Positions 1 to 6,255 of a stretch of 10,016 bases of DNA are shown one piece after another (positions within the stretch are counted from its first letter, which is position 1; every line of letters begins with the position of its first letter). The position numbers and the translations under genes were made by a program. The notes under the pieces are model-generated. The model was not told the origin of the DNA and did no database searches. It saw nothing but the letters and a program-made list of their open reading frames with translations. The DNA is from Pedosphaera sp. (GTDB lineage: Bacteria; Verrucomicrobiota; Verrucomicrobiia; Limisphaerales; Pedosphaeraceae), in NCBI GenBank assembly GCA_028293465.1, contig JAQGOT010000334.1:1-10016 (forward strand), in the 5' to 3' direction.

Positions 1-1079
1 CCCTCGATCCTCCCCTCGAGAAGCTGACGCCGTTTCAGACCGAGATGATCGCCTTGAATCTGGTTGGGGAAAATGCCTGGCACATCAAGGATCTCTTGCG
101 CACCGGTTCCTGCGATTCGGCCTATACCGTCATGGATAAGGCCCGTTTCCGCATTAACATCTTCTCCCAACGGAGCAATTACTCCATCGTCCTGCGCAAG
201 CTGAATACCAAGATACCCACCCTCGCGGAGCTGAAGCTGCCAGAAATCATTTACCAAATCCCCCGCGAAAAAACCGGCCTTGTCCTCGTCACCGGCTCGA
301 CTGGCTCTGGCAAATCCACCACCCTGGCCGCCGTCCTGAGCGAATTTAACCGGACCAAAGCCATCCATGTCATCACTCTGGAAGACCCGGTCGAATTTGT
401 TCATCCCCATCATAAGGCAACGTTCAACCAGCGTGAGCTCGGCACTGACTTTGATAACTTCGCCTCCGGTCTCCGCGCGGCCTTGCGGCAAGCCCCGAAG
501 GTCATTCTGGTTGGTGAGATGCGGGATCGGGAGACGGTGAAAATCGCCCTCAGCGCCGCCGAAACCGGCCACTTGGTTCTCAGCACCCTTCACACTGTGG
601 ACGCTGGCCAGACCATCAATCGTATTCTGGGCATGTTCGAGACGGAAGAACAGGAGCAGATCCGGCTCCGATTGGCCGACACCTTGCGTTGGGTGGTAAG
701 TCAGCGCCTGGTCCCGAAAATCGGCGGCGGTCGCTTTGCCCTGCTGGAAATCATGGGCTCCAACCTGCGCACCAAGGAAAGCATTGTCCAGGGGGAAGGA
801 GAGGGTAAAACCTTTTACGAAATCATCGAGTCGAGCCAATCGTTTGGTTGGCGCACGTTCGATGCAGCAGCCTTGGAAGCCTATGACCAGGGCCTCATCA
901 CAGAAGAAACCGCCATGCTTTATTGCTCCAAGCGCGGTCCTGTCACGCGCGGCATTGATAACCTCAAGAAAGCTAGGGGTGAGACCACCACCCAGTTGAG
1001 TGCTTTGCGCATGAAAGAAATCCTCGTCAGCGGCAAAGCCGGCCCTCCGCCCATACCCACCACCCTCAAACTGAAATAA
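1..1079 (+). CDS. pilT: PilT/PilU-type twitching ATPase, 5' end missing
   Basis: This is a hexameric secretion-type ATPase that powers type IV pilus retraction from the cytoplasmic face of the inner membrane. The frame stays open to the left edge (first full codon at base 3), so the ATG at 45 is internal and the N-terminal part of the PAS-like domain is missing. Numbered from that ATG, the Walker A motif GSTGSGKST is at residues 84-92, the Asp box TLEDPVEFVH at 111-120, Walker B VILVGEMRD at 153-161 with its catalytic Glu, and the His box GHLVLSTLHT at 175-184. Two features differ from textbook PilT: RQAPKV replaces REDPDV before Walker B, and the C-terminal AIRNLIRE motif is replaced by a segment reading GSNLRTKESIVQGEGEGK. 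This makes it a divergent paralogue, perhaps closer to PilU. The family is certain; the exact role is not. The next gene starts 3 bp after the stop. Confidence 0.93.
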   Translation, partial: LDPPLEKLTPFQTEMIALNLVGENAWHIKDLLRTGSCDSAYTVMDKARFRINIFSQRSNYSIVLRKLNTKIPTLAELKLPEIIYQIPREKTGLVLVTGSTGSGKSTTLAAVLSEFNRTKAIHVITLEDPVEFVHPHHKATFNQRELGTDFDNFASGLRAALRQAPKVILVGEMRDRETVKIALSAAETGHLVLSTLHTVDAGQTINRILGMFETEEQEQIRLRLADTLRWVVSQRLVPKIGGGRFALLEIMGSNLRTKESIVQGEGEGKTFYEIIESSQSFGWRTFDAAALEAYDQGLITEETAMLYCSKRGPVTRGIDNLKKARGETTTQLSALRMKEILVSGKAGPPPIPTTLKLK

Positions 1080-1082
1080 CTC

Positions 1083-1550
1083 ATGGCCGAAGACTTCGAT
1101 TTTATCGGTGCCGCGGATAAACCCGCTCTCCTGGCGTTCTCGACACCCGAATGGCTGGAAACTGCGAAAGCCGCCCTGCAAGAGTTGGGTTACAAGGTCC
1201 ATACGGCGGCAACCCACAGCGACTTCCTCATCCGCTTCAGTCAAATTCGGTATCAGGTGGTGATTCTCGAAGAACTTTTCGCCGCCAACTCCATGGCTGA
1301 AAACTCAACCCTGCACACCTTGCAAAGCATGCCCATGAGCCAGCGCCGGCACGCGACCATCATTCTGTTCGGCACCTCTTTCCAGACTTTCACTCCGATG
1401 CAGGCCTTCCAGCAGAGTGTTAATGCGGTGGTCAACGCCTCTGAGCTTTTTCTACTGCGGCAACTGATCGAGAAAGCGGTCGCCGATACCAACTTTTTCC
1501 TTCATAGTTACCGGGAAGCCCAAGCCAGCCTCCACGCTGATAGAAAATAG
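1083..1550 (+). CDS. Degenerate receiver-like protein beside pilT
   Basis: A 155-residue soluble protein with no signal peptide or membrane segment. Residues 14-65 follow the beta-alpha-beta-alpha-beta pattern of a response-regulator receiver (PALLAFS, then a helix, KVHTAAT, a helix, YQVVILEE). The acidic pair after strand 1 is absent, the phospho-acceptor position reads Glu-Glu after VVIL, and no conserved Lys follows strand 5. It therefore probably cannot be phosphorylated and may act by protein binding. A stretch around residues 80-117 (MPMSQRR, then FQTFTPMQAFQQSVNAVVN) resembles, from memory, a receiver-like family in Deltaproteobacteria; this was not checked. It follows the PilT-type ATPase by 3 bp, so the two are very likely co-transcribed, which suggests a role in pilus or surface-motility control. 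There is no Shine-Dalgarno, which fits translational coupling. Its function is unknown. Confidence 0.8.
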   Translation: MAEDFDFIGAADKPALLAFSTPEWLETAKAALQELGYKVHTAATHSDFLIRFSQIRYQVVILEELFAANSMAENSTLHTLQSMPMSQRRHATIILFGTSFQTFTPMQAFQQSVNAVVNASELFLLRQLIEKAVADTNFFLHSYREAQASLHADRK

Positions 1551-1713
1551 AAATCGGTTACCCCCGGACATTTCGGTCTTCTCGGGATGGGTCTGCAATC
1601 ATGCCGTGGTTGTCAAACGGCCCCTCGTGCTCCAGCCACTCCGGGCTGTGCAGTCAAAGGTTCCGCTTGTTTCATAAGTCCTGGCGCTTTTGGGACTCCA
1701 GCGTAATGCCCAG

Positions 1714-1742
1714 TTGTCCCCCAGGCAAAAATCCATCATAGT
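1714..1742 (+). promoter_or_regulatory. Weak candidate promoter for tlyA-nadK
   Basis: TTGTCC (1714-1719) and CATAGT (1737-1742) are separated by exactly 17 bp just ahead of tlyA. A start site near 1749 would leave a leader of only about 5 bases, so the transcript would be almost leaderless. This is consistent with the missing Shine-Dalgarno but makes the call weak. The rest of the 203-bp gap (1551-1753) shows only short GC hairpins without U-tracts. Confidence 0.25.
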
Positions 1743-1753
1743 GATTACTGAGC

Positions 1754-2512
1754 ATGGCAACACATCGCCTAGATCAAGCGTTGGTGGAGCGCGGCTTGTG
1801 TGAAAGCCGCGAGAAAGCCCGCCGCGCCATCATGGCCGGCGAGGTCACCATCAACCATCAACCCGCGCGGAAGCCCAGTGACGGGGTAAAATCCGGCGAC
1901 CAGCTCGCCATCACCGTCAAGGAAAAGTATGTCAGCCGAGGCGGGCTGAAGCTGGAACACGCCCTCAAACATTTTCAACTCGAAGTGACCGGCAACACCG
2001 CCGTTGATCTGGGCGCCTCCACGGGCGGTTTTACCGATTGTCTGTTGCAACATGGGGCCGCCCGGGTTTACGCGATCGACGTTGGCCACGGGCAACTCGC
2101 TTGGAAGCTGCGTCAGGATCCGCGGGTGATCGTCATGGAAAAAATAAACGCCCGCAATCTCACTCCCGCAAGGTTCCCCACCCCTTTTTCAGCAGCGGAT
2201 CTGGTGGTGATTGATTGCTCCTTCATTTCGCTCACCAGGATCCTTCCCGTTGCGGTTGCATTACTTCGCCCCTTGGGTAAGATGGTCGCGCTCATCAAGC
2301 CGCAATTTGAGGCGGGCAAGGCTGAGGCGGATAAAGGTCAGGGCGTCATTACTGACCCTTCAATCCATGCCCGGGTGCTTCGGGAAATAGCCGAGTTTGT
2401 CGAACATCAACCGGGCATGGTCTGGCGCGGCTCAACGGAATCACCGCTCCTCGGGCCGGCTGGTAACAAAGAATTTTTTGCTCTGATTGAAAAAGCTGGC
2501 CAAAACGATTAA
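1754..2512 (+). CDS. tlyA: TlyA family rRNA 2'-O-methyltransferase
   Basis: This SAM-dependent enzyme is expected to methylate ribose 2'-OH of cytidines in rRNA (16S C1409 and 23S C1920 in characterised TlyA proteins), in the cytoplasm. At 252 residues it is close to family length. The N-terminal S4 RNA-binding domain covers about residues 1-58 (RLDQALVERGL, SREKARRAIMAGEV). The linker motif YVSRGGLKLE is at 59-68. The Rossmann SAM motif DLGASTGGFTD is at 85-95, followed by AIDVGHGQL at 108-115. Lys66, Asp154 (in IDCSF), Lys182 (in IKPQFEAGK) and Glu240 (in GPAGNKEFF) line up with the K-D-K-E tetrad described for TlyA. The ATG gives the S4 domain its normal first residue, so the start is secure although no Shine-Dalgarno is visible. 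Its end overlaps nadK by 26 bp; this pairing is common in bacteria. A haemolysin role is an old label and not supported here. Confidence 0.95.
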   Translation: MATHRLDQALVERGLCESREKARRAIMAGEVTINHQPARKPSDGVKSGDQLAITVKEKYVSRGGLKLEHALKHFQLEVTGNTAVDLGASTGGFTDCLLQHGAARVYAIDVGHGQLAWKLRQDPRVIVMEKINARNLTPARFPTPFSAADLVVIDCSFISLTRILPVAVALLRPLGKMVALIKPQFEAGKAEADKGQGVITDPSIHARVLREIAEFVEHQPGMVWRGSTESPLLGPAGNKEFFALIEKAGQND

Positions 2513-3371
2513 ACGCATCGGGCTGATCGGGAACTCCGAGAAGGTTTCCTGCAGTAAACTCATCGCCAAAACGGCCCGGCTCATCGCCCGGACTGGACGT
2601 CGCGTTTACAGCGATGCTGTCACGGCCCGCATGGCCGGCTTGAAATCCGGCATTTGCCCGGATGCAGCCTCGCTCACCCGGGAGGTCGACTTGCTGCTGG
2701 TCTTTGGTGGTGATGGCACGATGCTCCGGGTGGCCAGCGAAATCGCCGGTTCCCGCACGCCCATCCTCGGCATCAACGTCGGCGGCCTTGGCTTCCTCAC
2801 TGCGGTCTCATCCCAGGAGATGCCGCGGGCATTGCAGCAGATCTGGGACGGAGATTTCTCCCTGGAATCTCGAGCTTTGATCGAAGCCACTGGACGCTGC
2901 CGTGACCGCACCATTCGCAAATGCGCCTTGAATGATTTCGTGGTAAGCCGCGCCATCGTCTCCCGTCTCATCACTCTGGAAGTTAGTGTCGATGGGGAAC
3001 TCCTTACCCGTTATCGTTGCGATGGCCTGATCGTTAGTTCACCCACCGGCTCGACCGCCTATTCGCTCTCCGCAGGCGGGGCGGTTGTCTATCCAACAGC
3101 AGATGTCTTCGCCATCACGCCCATTTGCCCGCATACGCTTTCCAATCGTTCGGTCATCGTCAGCCTCGACTCCAAAATCCTGATTCGGGTGGTCAACCCG
3201 AAGCCCGAAACCATCCTCAGCGCTGATGGACAGGGTGTGACCGAACTTACCATGGGTGATACTGTCACGATTCAACGCAGCCACGATTCCGTGCGGCTCA
3301 TGCACCTGGCGGGCAGTTCCTTTTTCGAAACCTTGCGGCGCAAGCTGAACTGGAGCGGGGCAAATGTCTAA
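2487..3371 (+). CDS. nadK: NAD kinase
   Basis: It phosphorylates NAD to NADP using ATP or polyphosphate and is the sole route to NADP in most bacteria; cytoplasmic. At 294 residues it has family length. The nucleotide-binding GGDGTML is at 74-80 with the catalytic Asp76. NVGGLGFLT (97-105), LNDFVV (148-153), the block DGLIVSSPTGSTAYSLSAGG (179-198), TPICPHTLSNR (211-221) and SADGQ (245-249) are all in family order. The chosen start is TTG at 2487, inside the tlyA reading frame. The only later in-frame possibility near the conserved KRIGLI segment is an ATT at 2508 that overlaps the tlyA stop, which is a much rarer start. The overlap implies translational coupling to tlyA. The function is secure; the exact N-terminus is not. 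Confidence 0.95.
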   Translation: MKKLAKTIKRIGLIGNSEKVSCSKLIAKTARLIARTGRRVYSDAVTARMAGLKSGICPDAASLTREVDLLLVFGGDGTMLRVASEIAGSRTPILGINVGGLGFLTAVSSQEMPRALQQIWDGDFSLESRALIEATGRCRDRTIRKCALNDFVVSRAIVSRLITLEVSVDGELLTRYRCDGLIVSSPTGSTAYSLSAGGAVVYPTADVFAITPICPHTLSNRSVIVSLDSKILIRVVNPKPETILSADGQGVTELTMGDTVTIQRSHDSVRLMHLAGSSFFETLRRKLNWSGANV

Positions 3372-3418
3372 ATCCTTCGCTGGCCACCCCCTGCCTGCTA
3401 GGTTCGATCCGTGTTATC

Positions 3419-3424
3419 AGGAGA
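3419..3424 (+). promoter_or_regulatory. Shine-Dalgarno AGGAGA of the lacI-leader ORF
   Basis: AGGAGA lies 6 bases before the ATG at 3430, an ideal ribosome-binding distance. The other starts in the window lack a comparable sequence. It is too far from the LacI-type start at 3471 to serve that gene directly. Confidence 0.5.
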
Positions 3425-3429
3425 TGCCT

Positions 3430-3483
3430 ATGGACTTTTTGCCCATGAATGTTGAGACTGGTGTCCTGACATGGTTCGATTAA
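3430..3483 (+). CDS. Possible 17-codon leader ORF overlapping the LacI-type gene
   Basis: The ORF encodes MDFLPMNVETGVLTWFD and ends at TAA 3481-3483, 13 bp inside the LacI-type gene, in another frame. A good Shine-Dalgarno precedes it, whereas the downstream gene has none of its own. Ribosomes finishing the leader would stop next to the LacI-type start, so it could couple or throttle translation of the regulator. The peptide shows no domain or obvious attenuation codon run. It could be a chance ORF; the call rests on the ribosome-binding site and the overlap. Confidence 0.35.
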   Translation: MDFLPMNVETGVLTWFD

Positions 3484-4493
3484 AGGACATTGCTCACCAT
3501 GCCGGTGTTTCCGTCATGACCGTATCCAAGGTGATGCGGGATGCACCGGATATCTCGGTTGCTACCAAAGCGCGTGTGAAGCTCCTCGCCCACCAGATGG
3601 GCTACGTGCCGGATTCCACCGCCCAGAGCCTGCGCACCCGCACCAGCCGCTTTCTGGGAGTCATCATCCCCGCCATCACCAACCCAATATTTTCCCGCGT
3701 GCTGCTCGCTATCGAAGAGCGCGCCCATGAGCTCGGATTTGAAATCATTCTGGCCCAGTCCCTCAACAGCGAAGAGCGCGAGGAGGCTTGCATCCAACGC
3801 CTTCTTGCTCGACGGGTGGATGGCTTGTTCATCTCGCCGGTCTATCGCATGCGGCCCGAAGCCCCCATTTATCAGGCCCTCCAAACTCGTGGGACTCCCG
3901 TGGTGATCCTCGGCCATAACGCCCCCTTCTGCCGGCAGTTCGTGAGCGTGGAAACCGATGACTTACTGGCCGGCTATGCCGCCACCCTGCATTTGCTCGC
4001 ACTGGGCCATAAACGTATCGCCTTTCTCGCCGGCCCCCATGCCGCACCTTGGGCTCAGGAACGCTTTGAAGGCTATCGGCGCGCTCTTCGGGAGGCCGGA
4101 CTGGAGATAGACGACCGCTTGATTTTCCAGGCTGGTAACTCCATTGAGGACGGGGCTAAGGCGGCTCTCCAGTTCATAAACGAAGCCCCGCACGCCACGG
4201 CCATCCAGGCCGTTACCGACCTGGTGGCCATCGGGTGCGCGAATACCCTTTTGAATCAGGGCATCAAGATCCCCCAGAGCATCTCCGTCATGGGCTTCGG
4301 AAACGTCCTCACCAGCGAGTATTTTCGCGTTCCCCTGACCACTGTTCGCCAGCCCAAGTTCCGGCTGGGTTCCACCGCCATGGATTCCATGCTAAAACTG
4401 CTACGTGGTGAACGGCCGGAGAGCAAACGCTTGAAAGCCGAGGTCGTCGTCCGTGAGAGTACTGCTCCGCCTGCCGGCTCGGCGGGTGGTTAG
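3471..4493 (+). CDS. LacI/GalR-family transcriptional regulator
   Basis: A DNA-binding repressor or activator that responds to a small ligand, usually a sugar. It is 340 residues long, as expected for the family. The helix-turn-helix covers residues 3-25 (RLKDIAHHAGVSVMTVSKVM), followed by the hinge helix around 48-58 (DSTAQSLRTRT). A periplasmic-binding-protein-like ligand domain runs from about 61 to 330: FLGVIIPAITNPIFSRVLLA opens its first lobe, RVDGLFISP is at 115-123, and ISVMGFGN is at 271-278, where most relatives have GFDD. The start is the ATG of MVRLKDIA, the usual family N-terminus. No transporter or sugar enzyme lies nearby, so the ligand and targets cannot be inferred. The start overlaps a short leader ORF with a strong Shine-Dalgarno, and translation is probably coupled to it. 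Confidence 0.93.
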   Translation: MVRLKDIAHHAGVSVMTVSKVMRDAPDISVATKARVKLLAHQMGYVPDSTAQSLRTRTSRFLGVIIPAITNPIFSRVLLAIEERAHELGFEIILAQSLNSEEREEACIQRLLARRVDGLFISPVYRMRPEAPIYQALQTRGTPVVILGHNAPFCRQFVSVETDDLLAGYAATLHLLALGHKRIAFLAGPHAAPWAQERFEGYRRALREAGLEIDDRLIFQAGNSIEDGAKAALQFINEAPHATAIQAVTDLVAIGCANTLLNQGIKIPQSISVMGFGNVLTSEYFRVPLTTVRQPKFRLGSTAMDSMLKLLRGERPESKRLKAEVVVRESTAPPAGSAGG

Positions 4494-4593
4494 CCTGACC
4501 GCTGGGACCAAGCTGCGGCCGGATTTTCTCCAAGCGCCCCTTCGTTCGATTCCACACGCCGTAAGCTGGCATTCCTTTTGCTAACCAAAACCC

Positions 4594-5004
4594 ATGAAAC
4601 GGATACTTGTAGTCGTTGGTCTCATCACCATGCTGGCGGGCGTCGGTTGGGCCGTGCAGTCCTGGCGCACCTTTCAGGTGCATGCCAGAACCGCCCAGTT
4701 CAATGAAGATGTTGATAACCTCTTTCTCGCCCTCCAACAGTACAAGGAACGCATTGGTTCCTATCCGGTTGGGAACAACGCCGAAGTTGCGCGGTCCCTC
4801 CTGGGAAACAACTCCAAGAACCTCATAATCCTGGTCGGCCGCAAGAAGGACCTGAATTCCAAGGGCGAAATCGTGGATCCTTGGGGCACGCCACTGAGAA
4901 TCTACTTCTCCGGCGAAGGTGTATTGATCCGTTGTGCCGGGCCTAACAAACGGTTTGATGACAGCACTGTCCTGAATTCGGACGACTACTACCGTTCAAA
5001 TTAG
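4594..5004 (+). CDS. Membrane-anchored pseudopilin-G-like protein
   Basis: A 136-residue protein with one N-terminal hydrophobic segment (about residues 4-22), preceded by Lys-Arg, and an extracytoplasmic C-terminal part. The part after the membrane anchor resembles type II secretion major pseudopilin GspG: a helix with LFLALQQYKERIGSYP at 43-58, DPWGTPLRIYF at 95-105, and CAGPNKRFDDS at 114-124, matching the usual DPWG and G-P-D positions. The prepilin signature (short basic leader, Gly, then Phe-Thr-Leu-Ile-Glu) is absent, so it is unlikely to be cleaved and methylated by prepilin peptidase or to build a normal pseudopilus. It may be a stand-alone derivative held in the membrane. No other secretion genes are adjacent; the upstream neighbour is the LacI-type regulator, 100 bp away on the same strand. 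No Shine-Dalgarno is visible. The fold call is moderate and the role is unknown. Confidence 0.75.
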   Translation: MKRILVVVGLITMLAGVGWAVQSWRTFQVHARTAQFNEDVDNLFLALQQYKERIGSYPVGNNAEVARSLLGNNSKNLIILVGRKKDLNSKGEIVDPWGTPLRIYFSGEGVLIRCAGPNKRFDDSTVLNSDDYYRSN

Positions 5005-5037
5005 GCCGCGCGGTTTTCATCCATAACTCTGCCGCCA

Positions 5038-6162
5038 TCACTTCTGCCAGGCGGCGATGAACATCCCGTTCCCCCCCGCTGCTTGTGGCCAAAGCCAGAG
5101 TTGATTCCCAACGGCGCGGTCTGCCTCGAATAAATTTGGCAACGCGAGCGGCTTTAAGTCCGGAAATTGTTTAGTGATGCCCTCCGCAACCTCACTCGTT
5201 TCCATGCGAGTCAAGGTGCATACAGAATAGATAAGCCGTGCGGATGGTTTCAGGGCCTCCACTGCGCTGCGGAGTAATTCTTTCTGCACTTCCGCAAGTT
5301 CCCGGACATCCTCGGGCCGCATCGTCCATCGTGCATGCGGATTACGCTGCCACGTGCCCACACCGCTGCAAGGAGCATCAACCAATATTCCGTCGAATTT
5401 CGTTTTTGTCGGTAGCTTGGCCGTGCTCTTCCAAGCCACCGCCCGGTAATTAAACAGCCTTGCCCGGGCGGCGCGCCGCTTGAGTTGTTCCAACCGCCAA
5501 GCCGCGCGATCACTCGCCCACACCAACCCTTTGTTGCGCATCAAATCGCACAAATGCAGCATCTTGCCACCTTCACCGGCGCACGCATCCCACCACGTCT
5601 CTCCGGGCTGTGGATCGCAAAGGAGTCCCACGACTTGCGAGGTGATATCTTGAAGTTCGAACTCACCGGCATGAAATTCCGGCGTCCGAAACAAATCCTT
5701 GCTGCCCTCGTAGCGCAAGGCGTCGGCCAACACCTCACCGCCGGCCGGGCGACAATCACCCAGTTTCGCGGCCAACGCCCTTCCCTGCCCGGGCCGGGCC
5801 CGTAACCAAAGCGCCGGCTCCGTTTGCAAGGCCCGCAACCAGGCCGGCGAAACGTCCACGTAACTCGCCGCCCAATTCGGTATCGCATGGCGCAGCTCCT
5901 TTTCCACCACGCTGCCGGGATTTTTTTTGAAAGTTTCGCTCAGTTCAATCGCCCGGGCAATCTGCTGCGTCACGGTTTCTTTCCGATCCAACCAACCGTA
6001 CCATCGGTAATAAGCGAACACCGCCTGGCTGATGGCCCGGCCATCCTCCCGCGAAATGCCGCTCCGACTCCGCATCTCCGTCCGCAGCACCGCGTCGGCG
6101 GGATGTGTCCGATCTACCTTCCCGATCACGTCAGCGACCAACGCGAGAGCGCTATTGTTCAT
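5038..6162 (-). CDS. RsmB/NOP-type RNA cytosine-C5 methyltransferase
   Basis: A SAM-dependent enzyme expected to make 5-methylcytosine in rRNA (C967 of 16S for true RsmB) or tRNA. It has 374 residues, shorter than E. coli RsmB at about 430. The N-terminal part (PADAVLRTEMRSR, REDGRAISQAVFAYYRW) looks like a reduced NusB-like region. The catalytic domain has motif I DACAGEGGK at 192-200 (most relatives read APGGK), the motif IV Cys in DAPCSGVGTWQRNP at 262-275 (Cys265), and the motif VI nucleophile in YSVCTLTRMETSEV at 312-325 (Cys315). Both catalytic cysteines are present, so it should be active. An in-frame TAA lies just upstream of the ATG, so the start is secure. It follows acnA by 93 bp on the same strand and converges with the pseudopilin-like gene. 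Which RNA it modifies cannot be told from sequence. Confidence 0.9.
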   Translation of the reverse strand: MNNSALALVADVIGKVDRTHPADAVLRTEMRSRSGISREDGRAISQAVFAYYRWYGWLDRKETVTQQIARAIELSETFKKNPGSVVEKELRHAIPNWAASYVDVSPAWLRALQTEPALWLRARPGQGRALAAKLGDCRPAGGEVLADALRYEGSKDLFRTPEFHAGEFELQDITSQVVGLLCDPQPGETWWDACAGEGGKMLHLCDLMRNKGLVWASDRAAWRLEQLKRRAARARLFNYRAVAWKSTAKLPTKTKFDGILVDAPCSGVGTWQRNPHARWTMRPEDVRELAEVQKELLRSAVEALKPSARLIYSVCTLTRMETSEVAEGITKQFPDLKPLALPNLFEADRAVGNQLWLWPQAAGGNGMFIAAWQK

Positions 6163-6255
6163 GTGTTAAATTAAGATGTGCCGGCCGTTGGAGTTAAAAG
6201 CGTCGCCACCGGCGCGATTCGGCCCTATTCGGACTCGTTCGATGGTGCGGTGAAA

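Noticed and set aside
3401..3480. GGTTCGAT twice, 72 bp apart, around the LacI-type start, with GTTCGAT again at 4544-4550: possible operators
   Set aside because: GTTCGAT also occurs inside pilT near 857 and near 6236, so it is not specific, and no full LacI-type palindrome is present.
4470..4486. Hairpin CCTGCCG-GCT-CGGCGGG at the end of the LacI-type gene
   Set aside because: It lies within the coding sequence and has no U-tract after it, so it is not a convincing terminator.
4309..4737. A 142-codon minus-strand frame across the 3' end of the LacI-type gene and the gap after it
   Set aside because: It overlaps two credible plus-strand genes, has low-complexity composition and no family resemblance.
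5006..5055. Possible bidirectional terminator between the converging genes
   Set aside because: CCGCGCGG followed by TTTT cannot form a stem with a loop of workable size, and GCCGCC/GGCGGC (5031-5055) has a 13-base loop and no U-tract on either strand.
6196..6214. Possible acnA terminator (CGCC-ACC-GGCG next to AAAAG, minus-strand CTTTT)
   Set aside because: The stem is only 4 bp and the U-tract only 4 bases, which is too weak to call.
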